A stretch of DNA of 64,000 nt from Cupriavidus agavae (GTDB lineage Bacteria > Pseudomonadota > Gammaproteobacteria > Burkholderiales > Burkholderiaceae): positions 2,356,001 through 2,420,000 of the forward strand of contig NZ_SGXM01000001.1 of the NCBI RefSeq assembly GCF_004217045.1. The letters run 5' to 3'. This document shows, in pieces, positions 36,225 to 45,193 of the stretch; positions within the stretch are counted from its first letter, which is position 1, and each line of letters opens with the position of its first letter. The notes beneath the pieces were generated by a model, which was not told the origin of the DNA, did no database searches, and saw only the letters and a program-made list of their open reading frames with translations. Made by a program: the position numbers and the translations under genes.

Positions 36225-36683
36225 ATGGACCGCTATGACCGCCAGATCCTGGACATCCTCCAGGAAGATGCCGCCGTGCCCGTCGCCGAGATCGGCGAGC
36301 GGGTCGGGCTGACCTCCACGCCCTGCTGGCGCCGCGTGCAGAAGCTCGAAGAATCCGGCGTGATCCGCAAGCGCGTGGCGCTGCTCGACGCCGCGAAGCT
36401 CAACGTCGGCGTCACCGTCTTCGTGTCGATTCGCACCAGCCAGCACAACGTGAAGTGGCTCAAGGCATTCCACGGCCTGGTGGCGTCGATCCCGGAAGTG
36501 ACCGAGTTCTACCGGATGGCGGGCGATACCGACTACCTGCTGCGCGTGGTGGTGCCCGATATCGCCGCCTACGACGCGGTGTACAAGAAGCTGATCCAGG
36601 GCGCGGAGCTGGCGGACGTGAGTTCGAGCTTCGCGATGGAGCAGATCAAGTACACCACGGCGCTGCCGCTCGACTACGCCTGA
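36225..36683 (+). CDS. Lrp/AsnC family transcriptional regulator
   Basis: Regulator of 152 residues. The N-terminal HTH reads MDRYDRQILDILQEDAAVPV then AEIGERVGLTSTPCWRRVQKL (recognition helix near 28-45). The RAM ligand domain follows (VGVTVFVSIRTSQHNVKWL, EFYRMAGDTDYLLRVVVPD near 99-117). It probably senses an amino acid. It lies 54 bases after the cysteine-dioxygenase-like gene on the same strand and may regulate it, as Lrp-type regulators control cysteine and sulfur amino acid genes in other bacteria. Confidence 0.92.
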   Translation: MDRYDRQILDILQEDAAVPVAEIGERVGLTSTPCWRRVQKLEESGVIRKRVALLDAAKLNVGVTVFVSIRTSQHNVKWLKAFHGLVASIPEVTEFYRMAGDTDYLLRVVVPDIAAYDAVYKKLIQGAELADVSSSFAMEQIKYTTALPLDYA

Positions 36684-36699
36684 GCGGCGCGCGCGGCCG

Positions 36700-37473
36700 T
36701 CAGCCCCGGTGAGCCCAGCCCGTCATGCGTTTCTCGATCACCGCAAACAGTTCGTACATGAGCATCGCCATCACGGCGATGACCACCAGCCCCGCAAACG
36801 CCAGCGGCATCTTCATCGCCGAACCGGCCGAGACCAGCAGGTAGCCGATCCCCTCGTTGGCGGCGTTCATTTCCGAGACCGTGGTGCCGACGAAGGCCAG
36901 CGTGATGGCCACTTTCAGCGAGGCGAAGAAGAACGGCATGGCGCGTGGCAGGCCCACCTTGAGCAGCACGTCGCTGCGCCTGGCGCCGAGCACGCGCAGC
37001 ACGTCCTCCAGTTCCGGTTCGAGCGTAGCCAGCCCCGTGGCGATGTTGACCATGATCGGGAAGAACGAGATCAGGAAGGCCGTGATGATCGCCGGCCCGG
37101 CGCCCAGGCCGAACCAGACCACGAGGATCGGCACGAAGGCGGCCTTGGGCAGCGCGTTGAACGCCGTCATCAGCGGGTACGTGGCCGCGTAGGCGAGCCG
37201 CGACGAGCCCATCAGCATGCCCAGCACCACGCCCACGACGATGGCCAGCCCGAAGCCGACCATGGTCGTCCAGAACGTGCGCCAGGCGTGGGTGGCAATC
37301 ACGCCGCTGTATTCGGCCAGCGAGGTGACGATGGCGGACGGGCTCGGCAGGATGAAGTCCGAGACGTTGAACACCAGGCAGGCGCCCTGCCACAGCAGCA
37401 GGAAGGCGCCGAGCAGGACCCAGGGGGCGACGCGCTGCACGCGCTTCGCCTGGAGAGAGGACATCGTGGCCAT
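36700..37473 (-). CDS. NitT/TauT (SsuC-like) ABC transporter permease
   Basis: Inner-membrane permease of 257 residues with about six helices and a binding-protein-dependent permease signature (ALPKAAFVPILVVWFGLGAG near 109-128). The N-terminus MATMSSLQAKRVQRVAPWVL is basic then hydrophobic. It follows the ATPase gene by two bases. The family imports nitrate, taurine, alkanesulfonates or thiamine precursors; the substrate is undefined. Confidence 0.9.
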   Translation of the reverse strand: MATMSSLQAKRVQRVAPWVLLGAFLLLWQGACLVFNVSDFILPSPSAIVTSLAEYSGVIATHAWRTFWTTMVGFGLAIVVGVVLGMLMGSSRLAYAATYPLMTAFNALPKAAFVPILVVWFGLGAGPAIITAFLISFFPIMVNIATGLATLEPELEDVLRVLGARRSDVLLKVGLPRAMPFFFASLKVAITLAFVGTTVSEMNAANEGIGYLLVSAGSAMKMPLAFAGLVVIAVMAMLMYELFAVIEKRMTGWAHRG

Positions 37474-37475
37474 GA

Positions 37476-38351
37476 TCAGTGTTGGTCGTGCTGGTTGCCG
37501 GGCTTGTGGCCGATCTTCTCGCGCAGTTCGTGCACGCGCTCGGCGAACGGCTCGGTATAGGTGATGTCGAGCGGACGCGGGCGTGGCAGGTCGATCTCGC
37601 GGCGCAGCAGGATGCGGCCCGGGCGCGGGCTCATCACGTAGACCGTGTCGGCCAGGAACACCGCTTCGCGCAGGTCATGGGTGACCAGGATCACGTTGAA
37701 GCGCTGGGCCTGCCAGAGGTCACGCAGCACGCACCAGAGTTCCTCGCGCGTGAAGGCGTCGAGCGCGCCGAACGGCTCGTCCAGCAGCAGCATGCGCGGC
37801 TGGTGGATCAGCGCCCGGCAGATCGACGCCCGCTGCTGCATGCCGCCCGACAACTGCCACGGGTACTTGTCCTCGTAGCCCGCCAGGCCCACGGTCTTCA
37901 GCAGCGCGCGGGCACGCTCCACATACTCGCCGCGCCGCTTGCGCATGGTGGAGCGGTACGGCTCGACGATTTCAAGCGGCAGCATCACGTTGTCGAGCGT
38001 GGTGCGCCACGGCAGCAGCGTGGGCGCCTGGAACGCCATGCCCACCTGCTGCAGCGGCCCGGCGACCTTCGCGCCGTTGATGCTGACTACGCCGCGCGTG
38101 GCGGGACGCAGGCCGGTGGCCAGCTTCATGAACGTGGACTTGCCGCAGCCGGACGGACCGACGATGGCAATGAACTCGCCCGCCGCCGCCTGCAGCGAGA
38201 TGTCCTCGACCGCGAACTCGCCACGGCGCGCGAGTTCGTCGTCGTACGCCAGCCACACGCGGTTGAAATCGACGAACGGCTTGCCGGACCCAGCGGCCGC
38301 GGCGGTTGCTGCCGCCGGGTCCGTGGACAACAGGGCTTCCGTCGCCGTCAT
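37476..38351 (-). CDS. NitT/TauT (SsuB-like) ABC transporter ATP-binding protein
   Basis: ATPase of 291 residues. Walker A VGPSGCGKSTF is near 65-75, signature LSGGMQQRASICRAL near 169, Walker B MLLLDEPFGALDAFTREELW near 187 and H-loop VTHDLREAVFLAD near 219. The start at 38351 (MTATEALLSTDP) overlaps the binding-protein gene stop by four bases. About 25 extra N-terminal Ala/Ser residues precede the ABC domain. The order binding protein, ATPase, permease matches SsuABC/TauABC. Confidence 0.9.
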   Translation of the reverse strand: MTATEALLSTDPAAATAAAAGSGKPFVDFNRVWLAYDDELARRGEFAVEDISLQAAAGEFIAIVGPSGCGKSTFMKLATGLRPATRGVVSINGAKVAGPLQQVGMAFQAPTLLPWRTTLDNVMLPLEIVEPYRSTMRKRRGEYVERARALLKTVGLAGYEDKYPWQLSGGMQQRASICRALIHQPRMLLLDEPFGALDAFTREELWCVLRDLWQAQRFNVILVTHDLREAVFLADTVYVMSPRPGRILLRREIDLPRPRPLDITYTEPFAERVHELREKIGHKPGNQHDQH

Positions 38352-39406
38352 CGCAGCACGTCCAGTTCGGCCGCGGACGGCAGGTAGGCGTCGGTCCACA
38401 GTGCGTCGGGGTTGATGCGGCCCTTGGTGCCGAACGCGTCGGCCACCTGCGAGGCCATCAGCGACAGGCGCGGCTTGCTCACGCGGCCGAAGCCCTCTGC
38501 CCTGGCGTCGGGCGACTTCACCACGCTGTCGAGCGCGAGCCTGAGGCGCTTGACCTCAAGCTTCTCGTCGATGATGCCGTCCCGTGCCTTGACCGCCTTG
38601 ATGCCCTCCTCGGGATGCGCGATGACCTCCTTCGCCGACTTCGAGAACGCGCGCAGGAACGCCTTGACCGCCTCGGGGTTGCTCTTCAGGAACTGCTCCG
38701 AGGTAATGATCGCGTTGCCATAGAGCTTCACGCCATATTGCGGGTACGGCAGCACCACGATGTCCTCGTCCTTCACGCCGCGCGCGTTCAGGTTCAGGAT
38801 CGACGTGAACGAGAACCCGGTGATGGCGTCGAGGTCGCCACGCGTCAGCATCGTCTCGCGCAGCGTGGGGTCCATCGCCTGCCAGTTGAACGAGGCGGCC
38901 TGCAGGCCGTTGGCCTTGGCGAAGATCGGGAAGGCACGGCGGCCGGCGTCGAACACCGGGGCGCCGAGCTTCCTGCCGGTCAGGTCCTTCGGTGCCTTGA
39001 TGCCGGACTTCTTCAGCGCGAGGATGGCGGCCGGCGTGTTGTTGTAGACCATCATCACGGCCACGGGCTTGTTCTTCGCATCGGGATTGTTGCCGTAGAA
39101 CTCCATCACCGAGGCCAGGTCGGCAAAGCCCATGTCGTACGTGCCAGAAGCCACGCGGTTGACCACGTTGCCCGAGCCGTTGCCCGCGTCGATCGACACG
39201 TCGAGCTTCTCGTTCTTGAAGTAGCCCTTCTGTTCGCCGAGCAGGAACAGCGCCGACGGTCCTTCGAAACGCCAGTCGAGCTGGAAGCGGACCTTGGTGG
39301 CGGCTTGCGCCTGCGCGGTGCCTGCGCAAAGTGTTGACAGCACCATCGTGGTGCCGGCCAGCGTGCACAGCTTCAGCAGATGACGGCGCAGGGGGGATTG
39401 CGGCAT
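38348..39406 (-). CDS. ABC transporter substrate-binding protein (NMT1/THI5-like, SsuA family)
   Basis: Periplasmic binding protein of 352 residues. The signal peptide is residues 1-36 (basic PLRRHLLKLC, hydrophobic LAGTTMVLSTLCAGTAQAQA). The mature part has the NMT1/SsuA pattern: KVRFQLDWRFEGPSALFLLG near 39-58, NGSGNVVNRVASGTYDMGFAD near 82-102 and KDLTGRKLGAP near 140. The start at 39406 follows a GGAGAAGG ribosome site. The ligand is likely a sulfonate, taurine or thiamine-precursor-like compound, but the ligand site gives no clear choice. Confidence 0.88.
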   Translation of the reverse strand: MPQSPLRRHLLKLCTLAGTTMVLSTLCAGTAQAQAATKVRFQLDWRFEGPSALFLLGEQKGYFKNEKLDVSIDAGNGSGNVVNRVASGTYDMGFADLASVMEFYGNNPDAKNKPVAVMMVYNNTPAAILALKKSGIKAPKDLTGRKLGAPVFDAGRRAFPIFAKANGLQAASFNWQAMDPTLRETMLTRGDLDAITGFSFTSILNLNARGVKDEDIVVLPYPQYGVKLYGNAIITSEQFLKSNPEAVKAFLRAFSKSAKEVIAHPEEGIKAVKARDGIIDEKLEVKRLRLALDSVVKSPDARAEGFGRVSKPRLSLMASQVADAFGTKGRINPDALWTDAYLPSAAELDVLR

Positions 39407-39554
39407 GAACCTTCTCCAGTCGTTGATCGTTCTGGAGGGTGCTTTTCGCAAGGGGCGTGCCAGCCATTGCAGCGGCATGCCCGCACCGAAGCGACGCATG
39501 GCCGCGGTGCATTGGCACACCAGGATTGTGCGGCCGTGCGTGTCAGCACGGGTT

Positions 39555-39586
39555 GCCGCTGGCGATTGTCAACAATCGCCAGCGGC
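39555..39586. terminator. Perfect 15-bp hairpin after the Atm1-type exporter gene
   Basis: A 15-base arm beginning GCCGCTGGCG (39555-39569) pairs with its exact complement (39572-39586) across a 2-base loop. There is no T-run on either side. It lies 17 bases beyond the exporter stop and would terminate or stabilise that minus transcript. Confidence 0.6.
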
Positions 39587-39602
39587 GGCTATGGCTCAGG
39601 CG

Positions 39603-41495
39603 TCAGGCGTCCTGCGTCTCGTCGCCAGCGTCGATGGCCAGTACGTCGGTGTCCGGCGCGCCATGGGCGGCGTTGCGTGCCTGGATCTGCCACATGCCGG
39701 CATAGCGGCCGTTGGCACGCATCAGCTCCGCGTGGGTGCCACGCTCGACGATGCGGCCGTGATCCATGACCAGGATCTGGTCCGCATGCACCACGGTCGA
39801 GAGCCGGTGCGCGATCAGCAGCGTGGTACGGTTCTGCGCCAGCCGCATCAGTTCGGCCTGGATGGCCTGCTCGGTGCGCGAATCCAGCGCCGAGGTGGCT
39901 TCGTCGAACACCAGGATCGGCGGGTTCTTGAGCAGCGTGCGCGCGATGGCCACGCGCTGCTTCTCGCCACCGGACAGCTTCAGCCCGCGCTCGCCCACGG
40001 GCGTGTCGTACCCCTGCGGCAGTTCGCTGATGAAGTGGTCGATCTGGGCGGCGCGGGCGGCCTCGATCACCTCCTCGCGCGTGGCATCGGGCCGGCCATA
40101 GGCGATGTTGTAGTAGATGCTGTCGTTGAACAGCACGGTGTCCTGCGGCACGATGCCGATCGACGCACGCAAGCTGGCCTGCGTCACCGCGCGCGAGTCC
40201 TGCCCATCGATCTCGATGCCGCCCCGGTTCACGTCATAGAAGCGGAAAAGCAGCCGGGCCAGCGTGGATTTTCCCGACCCGCTGTGGCCGACCACCGCGG
40301 TGGTGGTGCCCGCCGCGATCGTGAAATCCACATCGTCGAGGATGGTCCGGTTCGACTCGTAGCCGAATCCCACATGACGGAACCGCACTTCCGCCCCATT
40401 GACCCGCAGCGGCGCGGCGCCGTCGGCATCGGCCACCTCCTGGTTGGTGCCCAGCAGCACGAACATGCGGTCCATGTCGGTGGTGGCCTGCTTGATCTCG
40501 CGGTAGATCACGCCGAGGAAGTTCAGCGGGATATAGAGCTGGATCATCAGCGTGTTGACCAGCACGAGGTCGCCCAGCGTCAGCTTGCCCGCCGCCACCC
40601 CCACCGTGGCACGCCACAGGATCAGGATCAGCCCCACGGCGATGATCGCCTGCTGGCCGAAGTTCAGGAACGACAGCGAATTCTGCGAGCGGATGGCCGC
40701 CGTGCGGTAGGTGCGCAGGTTCTCGTCATAGCGCCGCGCCTCGTACTCCTCGTTGCCGAAGTATTTGACGGTCTCGAAGTTCAGCAGCGAATCGATCGCC
40801 TTCTGGTTGGCGCGCGAGTCCAGCTCGTTCATCTTGCGCCGGAAGTGCGTGCGCCACTCCGTGACCACGATCGTGAACGCGATGTAGCCCACCAGCGCGC
40901 ACAGCGTGATGGCGGCGAACCAGATGTCGTAGTGCAGCAGCAGGAAGCCGATCACCAGCGACATTTCCACCAGCGTGGGCAGGATGCTGTACAGCGAGTA
41001 CGAAATCAGCGACTGGATGCCGCGCGTGCCGCGCTCGATGTCGCGGCTCATGCCGCCGGTCTGCCGCTCCAGATGGAAGCGCAGCGACAGCGCGTGGAGG
41101 TGCCGGAACACCTGCAGCGCGATCTCCCGCACCGCGCTCTGCGTCACCTTGGCAAAGAGGATCTCGCGCAACTCGGTGAACAGCGTGCCCGAAAGCCGCA
41201 GCAGCCCGTAGGCGACGATCAGCCCGGCCGGCACCACCAGTAGCGCCGTGGCATTGCCCGGCGCGATGTTCATCGTGTCGACGAGCTTCTTCATCAGCAC
41301 CGGCACGCCGAGGTTGGCCACCTTGGCGGCCACGAGGCAGGTCAGCGCCAGGATGACCCGCCACTTGTAGTGCCAGACATAGGGCAGCAGGTTGCGGACG
41401 GTCTGCCAGTCGCTGCGGGGGGCGCCGGCGCCCTGGAACAGGGATTTGGCCGGCTCGGCGGGGGCGGGCTCGGCGGTCGTGGAGTAGCGGCGCAT
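39603..41495 (-). CDS. ABC exporter of the Atm1/HMT1 family
   Basis: Half-transporter of 630 residues with a six-helix membrane domain (residues about 40-330; VILALTCLVAAKVANLGVPV, LLVVPAGLIVAYGLLRLSGT) fused to an ATPase domain: Walker [12 protein letters not shown] near 412, signature LSGGEKQRVAIARTLLKNPP near 516, Walker B ILVFDEATSALDS near 536, H-loop LIAHRLSTV near 567. The conserved NYFGNE-like motif near 246-252 (VKYFGNEEYE) is typical of Atm1, which exports glutathione-linked or metal-related substrates. It dimerises. Confidence 0.93.
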   Translation of the reverse strand: MRRYSTTAEPAPAEPAKSLFQGAGAPRSDWQTVRNLLPYVWHYKWRVILALTCLVAAKVANLGVPVLMKKLVDTMNIAPGNATALLVVPAGLIVAYGLLRLSGTLFTELREILFAKVTQSAVREIALQVFRHLHALSLRFHLERQTGGMSRDIERGTRGIQSLISYSLYSILPTLVEMSLVIGFLLLHYDIWFAAITLCALVGYIAFTIVVTEWRTHFRRKMNELDSRANQKAIDSLLNFETVKYFGNEEYEARRYDENLRTYRTAAIRSQNSLSFLNFGQQAIIAVGLILILWRATVGVAAGKLTLGDLVLVNTLMIQLYIPLNFLGVIYREIKQATTDMDRMFVLLGTNQEVADADGAAPLRVNGAEVRFRHVGFGYESNRTILDDVDFTIAAGTTTAVVGHSGSGKSTLARLLFRFYDVNRGGIEIDGQDSRAVTQASLRASIGIVPQDTVLFNDSIYYNIAYGRPDATREEVIEAARAAQIDHFISELPQGYDTPVGERGLKLSGGEKQRVAIARTLLKNPPILVFDEATSALDSRTEQAIQAELMRLAQNRTTLLIAHRLSTVVHADQILVMDHGRIVERGTHAELMRANGRYAGMWQIQARNAAHGAPDTDVLAIDAGDETQDA

Positions 41496-41606
41496 ACGTT
41501 AGAATTCAGGCCAATGCCGCGATTGTCGCAGAGATCGCCCGGTCCGGCAGACCATCACCCCCGCCCCATGAATTCGCCGTACTTCCCGCTTTCCTCGATC
41601 GCCGAC

Positions 41607-42011
41607 ATGTCCAAGACCGCCCCGCTCTCCGAACTGCCCCCCGGCAAGAACCCCGCGCTGCGCGTGGTGCCGATGCCCGCCGACGCCAACGTGCACGGCG
41701 ACGTGTTCGGCGGCTGGATCATGGCCCAGGTCGACATCGCCGGCTCGATTCCGGCCGTCGAGCGCGCCCAGGGCCGCGTGGCCACGGTGGCCGTCAACTC
41801 GTTCCTGTTCAAGCACCCCGTGTTCGTGGGCGATCTGGTCAGCTTCTACGCCGATGTCGTCAAGACCGGCCGCACCTCGATTACGGTGGAAGTGGCCGTC
41901 TACGCGCAACGCATGCGCCACAGCCATGAGATCGTCAAGGTGACGGAAGCCACGCTGACGTATGTGGCAACCGATGAAGACCGGATGCCGAGGGTGTTGC
42001 CGGTGGTTTGA
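41607..42011 (+). CDS. Acyl-CoA thioesterase (YciA-like hotdog)
   Basis: Hotdog-fold thioesterase, 134 residues from the ATG at 41607 (147 from 41568). The catalytic helix region DANVHGDVFGGWIMAQVDIA near 22-41 is typical of YciA/BACH enzymes, followed by VATVAVNSFLFKHPVFVGDL and a C-terminal VTEATLTYVA. It hydrolyses acyl-CoAs; the chain length is not predictable here. Neither start has a clear ribosome site; I chose the one giving the family length. It is divergent from the exporter gene and followed by palindrome copy 3. Confidence 0.88.
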   Translation: MSKTAPLSELPPGKNPALRVVPMPADANVHGDVFGGWIMAQVDIAGSIPAVERAQGRVATVAVNSFLFKHPVFVGDLVSFYADVVKTGRTSITVEVAVYAQRMRHSHEIVKVTEATLTYVATDEDRMPRVLPVV

Positions 42012-42030
42012 GGGGTGGATTTGCCTTGTT

Positions 42031-42057
42031 CCCCTCTCCCGCAATGCGGGAGAGGGG
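42031..42057. repeat. Dispersed GC palindrome, copy 3
   Basis: CCCCTCTCCCGC, loop AAT, GCGGGAGAGGGG. It sits between the convergent stops of the thioesterase (42011) and the enoyl-CoA hydratase (42083), like copy 2. Confidence 0.85.
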
Positions 42058-42082
42058 AGCACACCGATCGGGGTGCAACGTC

Positions 42083-42859
42083 TCAATCGAACTTCGAGAA
42101 ATCCGGCTTCCTCTTCTCGAAGAACGCCGTGAATGCTTCCTTGGCTTCAGGCGCCAGCAGCATGCGGCGGAATACCTCGCCCTCCTCGCTCATCTTCTTT
42201 TCCACGGCCGGTACGTCGTCGCCCTTCATCAGCCGCTTGGTTTCACGCAGCGACGATGCGGGCAGCGCCGCGAGTTTCCGCGCCTGCTGGCGCACGTAAT
42301 CCGACAGCTCGGCGATCGGTAGCACCTTTGTGACCAGCCCGATGGCGTGCGCTTCCTGCGCGCTGAATGCCTCGCCCAGCAGCAGCTTCTCGGCAGCGCG
42401 CTGGTAGCCCATCAGGCGCGGCAGCAGCAGACTCGATGCGGCCTCGGGGCACAGGCCCAGTTGCGCGAACGGCAGCGACAGCTTGGCCGTCTCCGATGCA
42501 TAGACCAGATCACAGTGCAGCAGCAGCGTGGTGCCAATGCCCACCGCCGCGCCGCTCACCGAGGCCACCACCGGCTTGCTGGCGTGGCTGATGGCGTGCA
42601 GGAACTGGAACACCGGGGCCGGCGTGCCGTCTCCGCCGTGGGTCGGCGGGCGCTTCATGAAGTCCTCAAGGTCGTTGCCGGCCGTGAAGATCTCCGGCTT
42701 GCCCTCGATCACGATCACGCGCACGGCGCTGTCGGTCTCGGCGGCGCGCAGTGCGTCGGCCATGGTCTGGTACATCGCGGCCGTGATCGCGTTCTTCTTG
42801 TCGATGCGGTCGAAACCAATGGTCAGGACGCCCTGGTCGATGCGGGTGGCAATGCTCAT
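42083..42859 (-). CDS. Enoyl-CoA hydratase/isomerase
   Basis: Crotonase-fold enzyme of 258 residues that hydrates 2-enoyl-CoA in beta-oxidation. The CoA-binding FTAGNDLEDF near 58-67 and the oxyanion-hole VVASVSGAAVGIGTTLLLHC near 97-116 are present. The usual first catalytic glutamate position carries Leu/His-type residues in this stretch (HCDLVYAS), while the second is in GLCPEAASSLL near 134. It could therefore be an isomerase or related family member rather than a true hydratase. Last gene of the beta-oxidation cluster. Confidence 0.85.
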   Translation of the reverse strand: MSIATRIDQGVLTIGFDRIDKKNAITAAMYQTMADALRAAETDSAVRVIVIEGKPEIFTAGNDLEDFMKRPPTHGGDGTPAPVFQFLHAISHASKPVVASVSGAAVGIGTTLLLHCDLVYASETAKLSLPFAQLGLCPEAASSLLLPRLMGYQRAAEKLLLGEAFSAQEAHAIGLVTKVLPIAELSDYVRQQARKLAALPASSLRETKRLMKGDDVPAVEKKMSEEGEVFRRMLLAPEAKEAFTAFFEKRKPDFSKFD

Positions 42860-42898
42860 GTCTTCCTCGTCTCGGTCGGTATGGGATGCACGCCGCGC

Positions 42899-43855
42899 TC
42901 ACACGAACGGCGGCGGCATTTCGGAAAGATAACTGAGCCCGAACGCGCCGGCGCCCACATTGAGCGCCACGGTCAGACTCATCGGCGCGAGCATCAGCTC
43001 AACGCCGTGCCGGGCGGCGGTATCGGCCAGTGACTGCCAGGCTGGCCACGACGTCACCTCGTCGATATCGCCCGCATACGCGGCGCCCACGGCCGGCGTC
43101 AGCAATGCGCCGGCGCGGATGCATGCTTCCACATGGCCCAGCAGGCGGCGGATGCCATCCTCCGGCCCACGTGCCTTGGCAATGGCCTCGGTCTCGCCGC
43201 GATGCATATGGATCACGGGCCGGATATTGAACGCGCTGCCCAGCATGTAGCGGCCCCAGGTGATGCTGTTCTCGCCCTTGAGCTTGGCGCGCGTGTACAT
43301 GTACAGCAGTTCGTCCGGGATCAGGAACATGTGGGCCGCGTCGCGCAGGCGGTTCTCCACCGCTTCCACCACGGCGGCCGCGCTCGCGCCCTCGCCCAGC
43401 ATGCGGGCGGCCTCGCGCACGATCAGCGCCTGGCCGGGGCCGATCGCGCCCGTATCGATTACCGTCAGGTCGAACAGCCCGCTGCGGCCCGCATCCTTGC
43501 GCAGCTTGAAGCTGCGCGCCACAGTGCCCACCACGGCGCCATTCGCGTTCGCGTAGAACTTGCTGCGGCTGCTGGCAATCGTCAGCAGGATCGCGCGGTC
43601 GCAGCCGGCCACCACGTTGCGTAGCAGGTGGTCCTCCAGTTCGCGTTCAAGCAGAGGGATCGATTCGGCGTAGTGGTCCTGCTTGCCGACCAGATATTGG
43701 CGGTAGAGGTCGGGCAGCGCGTCCTCGTCGCGCGTGTCCGCCAGGAAGCGGTCCCCAGCGCGGATGCGGAACGGAATCGTGCGGACGCCAAGCGCGTCCA
43801 TCATCGCGCGCGGCATGTCGCATGCCGCGTCGGCCAGAATGGCTGTCTCCTGCAT
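42899..43855 (-). CDS. DegV family fatty-acid-binding protein
   Basis: Protein of 318 residues. The DegV fold is recognised by AILADAACDMPRAMMDALGV near 5-24 and a T/S-S-rich loop (LLTIASSRSKFYANANGAV near 90-108) that would hold the fatty-acid carboxylate, then FDLTVIDTGAIGPGQALIV near 126-145. In Gram-positives DegV (FakB) presents fatty acids to the kinase FakA. No kinase is visible here. It sits 39 bases from the enoyl-CoA hydratase, inside the beta-oxidation operon, so a fatty-acid carrier role is likely but unproved. Confidence 0.88.
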   Translation of the reverse strand: MQETAILADAACDMPRAMMDALGVRTIPFRIRAGDRFLADTRDEDALPDLYRQYLVGKQDHYAESIPLLERELEDHLLRNVVAGCDRAILLTIASSRSKFYANANGAVVGTVARSFKLRKDAGRSGLFDLTVIDTGAIGPGQALIVREAARMLGEGASAAAVVEAVENRLRDAAHMFLIPDELLYMYTRAKLKGENSITWGRYMLGSAFNIRPVIHMHRGETEAIAKARGPEDGIRRLLGHVEACIRAGALLTPAVGAAYAGDIDEVTSWPAWQSLADTAARHGVELMLAPMSLTVALNVGAGAFGLSYLSEMPPPFV

Positions 43856-43972
43856 ATTGTTATGTTCCTCCGGGTCAGTGCGTCAACGTGTTGGCATCTT
43901 CGTGTCCATACATTTCTTCATCTGATCGAAGGCGGGGGCGGCCACCCGTGGACGGCCGCCCCGCTGGCGCGT

Positions 43973-45169
43973 TTAAACGCGCTCGAAGATTCCGGCGGCG
44001 CCCATGCCTGTACCGACGCACATGGTCACCATGCCGTACTTGAGGTTGTGGCGACGCAGCGCGTGCACCACAGTGGCCGAACGGATCGCGCCCGTGGCGC
44101 CGAGCGGGTGGCCCAGCGCAATGGCTCCGCCCATGCGGTTCACGCGGGCCGGGTCGAGTTCCAGGTCACGCATCACCGCCAGCGACTGTGCGGCAAACGC
44201 CTCGTTCAGCTCGATCCACTCGATCTGGTCCTGCGTCAGGCCACCGGCCTTCAGCGCGGCCGGAATCGCGGCCTTCGGGCCAATCCCCATGATCTCGGGC
44301 GGCACGCCACGCACCGCGAACGACACGAAGCGCGCCAGCGGCAGGAGATTGAACTGCTTGAGGATCTTCTCGGACACGAGGATCAGCGCGCCGGCACCGT
44401 CCGACGTCTGCGAGCTGTTGCCGGCCGTGACGCTGCCCTTGTTGGCGAACACCGCGCGCAGCTTGCCCAGCCCTTCGAGCGACGTGTCGGGGCGCGGGCC
44501 TTCGTCGAGCGACACCGTGCGCGTCTTGACGCCCACCTGCCCCGAGGCGAGGTCCGGGAACTTCTCGACCACCTCGATCGGCGTGATCTCGTCGTTGAAC
44601 TCGCCGGCCTGCTGCGCGGCGATGGCCTTCTGGTGCGATGCCAGCGAGAACGCGTCCTGATCTTCGCGGCTCACCTTCCACTGCGTCGCCACCTTCTCGG
44701 CGGTCAGGCCCATGCCATAGGCGATGCCCACGTTTTCGTCGCGCTCGAAGATCGACGGCGACATCGACGGCGAGTTGCCCATCATCGGCACCATGCTCAT
44801 CGACTCCACCCCGGCGGCGATCATCACGTCTGACTCACCCACGCGGATGCGGTCGGCGGCCATCGCCACGGCCGACAGGCCCGAGGCGCAGAAGCGGTTC
44901 ACGGTGATGCCGCCCACGGTATTCGGCAGGCCGGCCAGCAGCGCGCCGATACGGGCCACGTTCAGGCCCTGCTGCGCTTCGGGAATCGCGCAGCCAACGA
45001 TGGCGTCTTCGATCAGCGCCGGGTCCAGGCTCGGCACCTGGGCCACGGCGGCCTTCAGGATGGTAGCCAGCAGATCATCGGGGCGGGTGTTGCGGAAGGC
45101 GCCCTTGGGAGCCTTGCCAATCGGCGAACGGGTAGCCGCAACGATATACGCGTCTTGCAGTTGTTTCAT
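43973..45169 (-). CDS. Acetyl-CoA acyltransferase (3-ketoacyl-CoA thiolase)
   Basis: Thiolase of 398 residues that cleaves 3-ketoacyl-CoA to acetyl-CoA. The nucleophilic cysteine is in VNRFCASGLSAV near 89-100, the second active-site His in NEAFAAQSLAVM near 322, and the C-terminal base is in CVGTGMGAAGIFERV near 384. It is the beta-oxidation partner of the upstream FadB-like protein (24-base gap). FadA versus AtoB-type assignment is not certain; the cluster favours FadA-like. Confidence 0.93.
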   Translation of the reverse strand: MKQLQDAYIVAATRSPIGKAPKGAFRNTRPDDLLATILKAAVAQVPSLDPALIEDAIVGCAIPEAQQGLNVARIGALLAGLPNTVGGITVNRFCASGLSAVAMAADRIRVGESDVMIAAGVESMSMVPMMGNSPSMSPSIFERDENVGIAYGMGLTAEKVATQWKVSREDQDAFSLASHQKAIAAQQAGEFNDEITPIEVVEKFPDLASGQVGVKTRTVSLDEGPRPDTSLEGLGKLRAVFANKGSVTAGNSSQTSDGAGALILVSEKILKQFNLLPLARFVSFAVRGVPPEIMGIGPKAAIPAALKAGGLTQDQIEWIELNEAFAAQSLAVMRDLELDPARVNRMGGAIALGHPLGATGAIRSATVVHALRRHNLKYGMVTMCVGTGMGAAGIFERV

Positions 45170-45193
45170 GATGTCGGTTCCTCGTTGGCGGGA

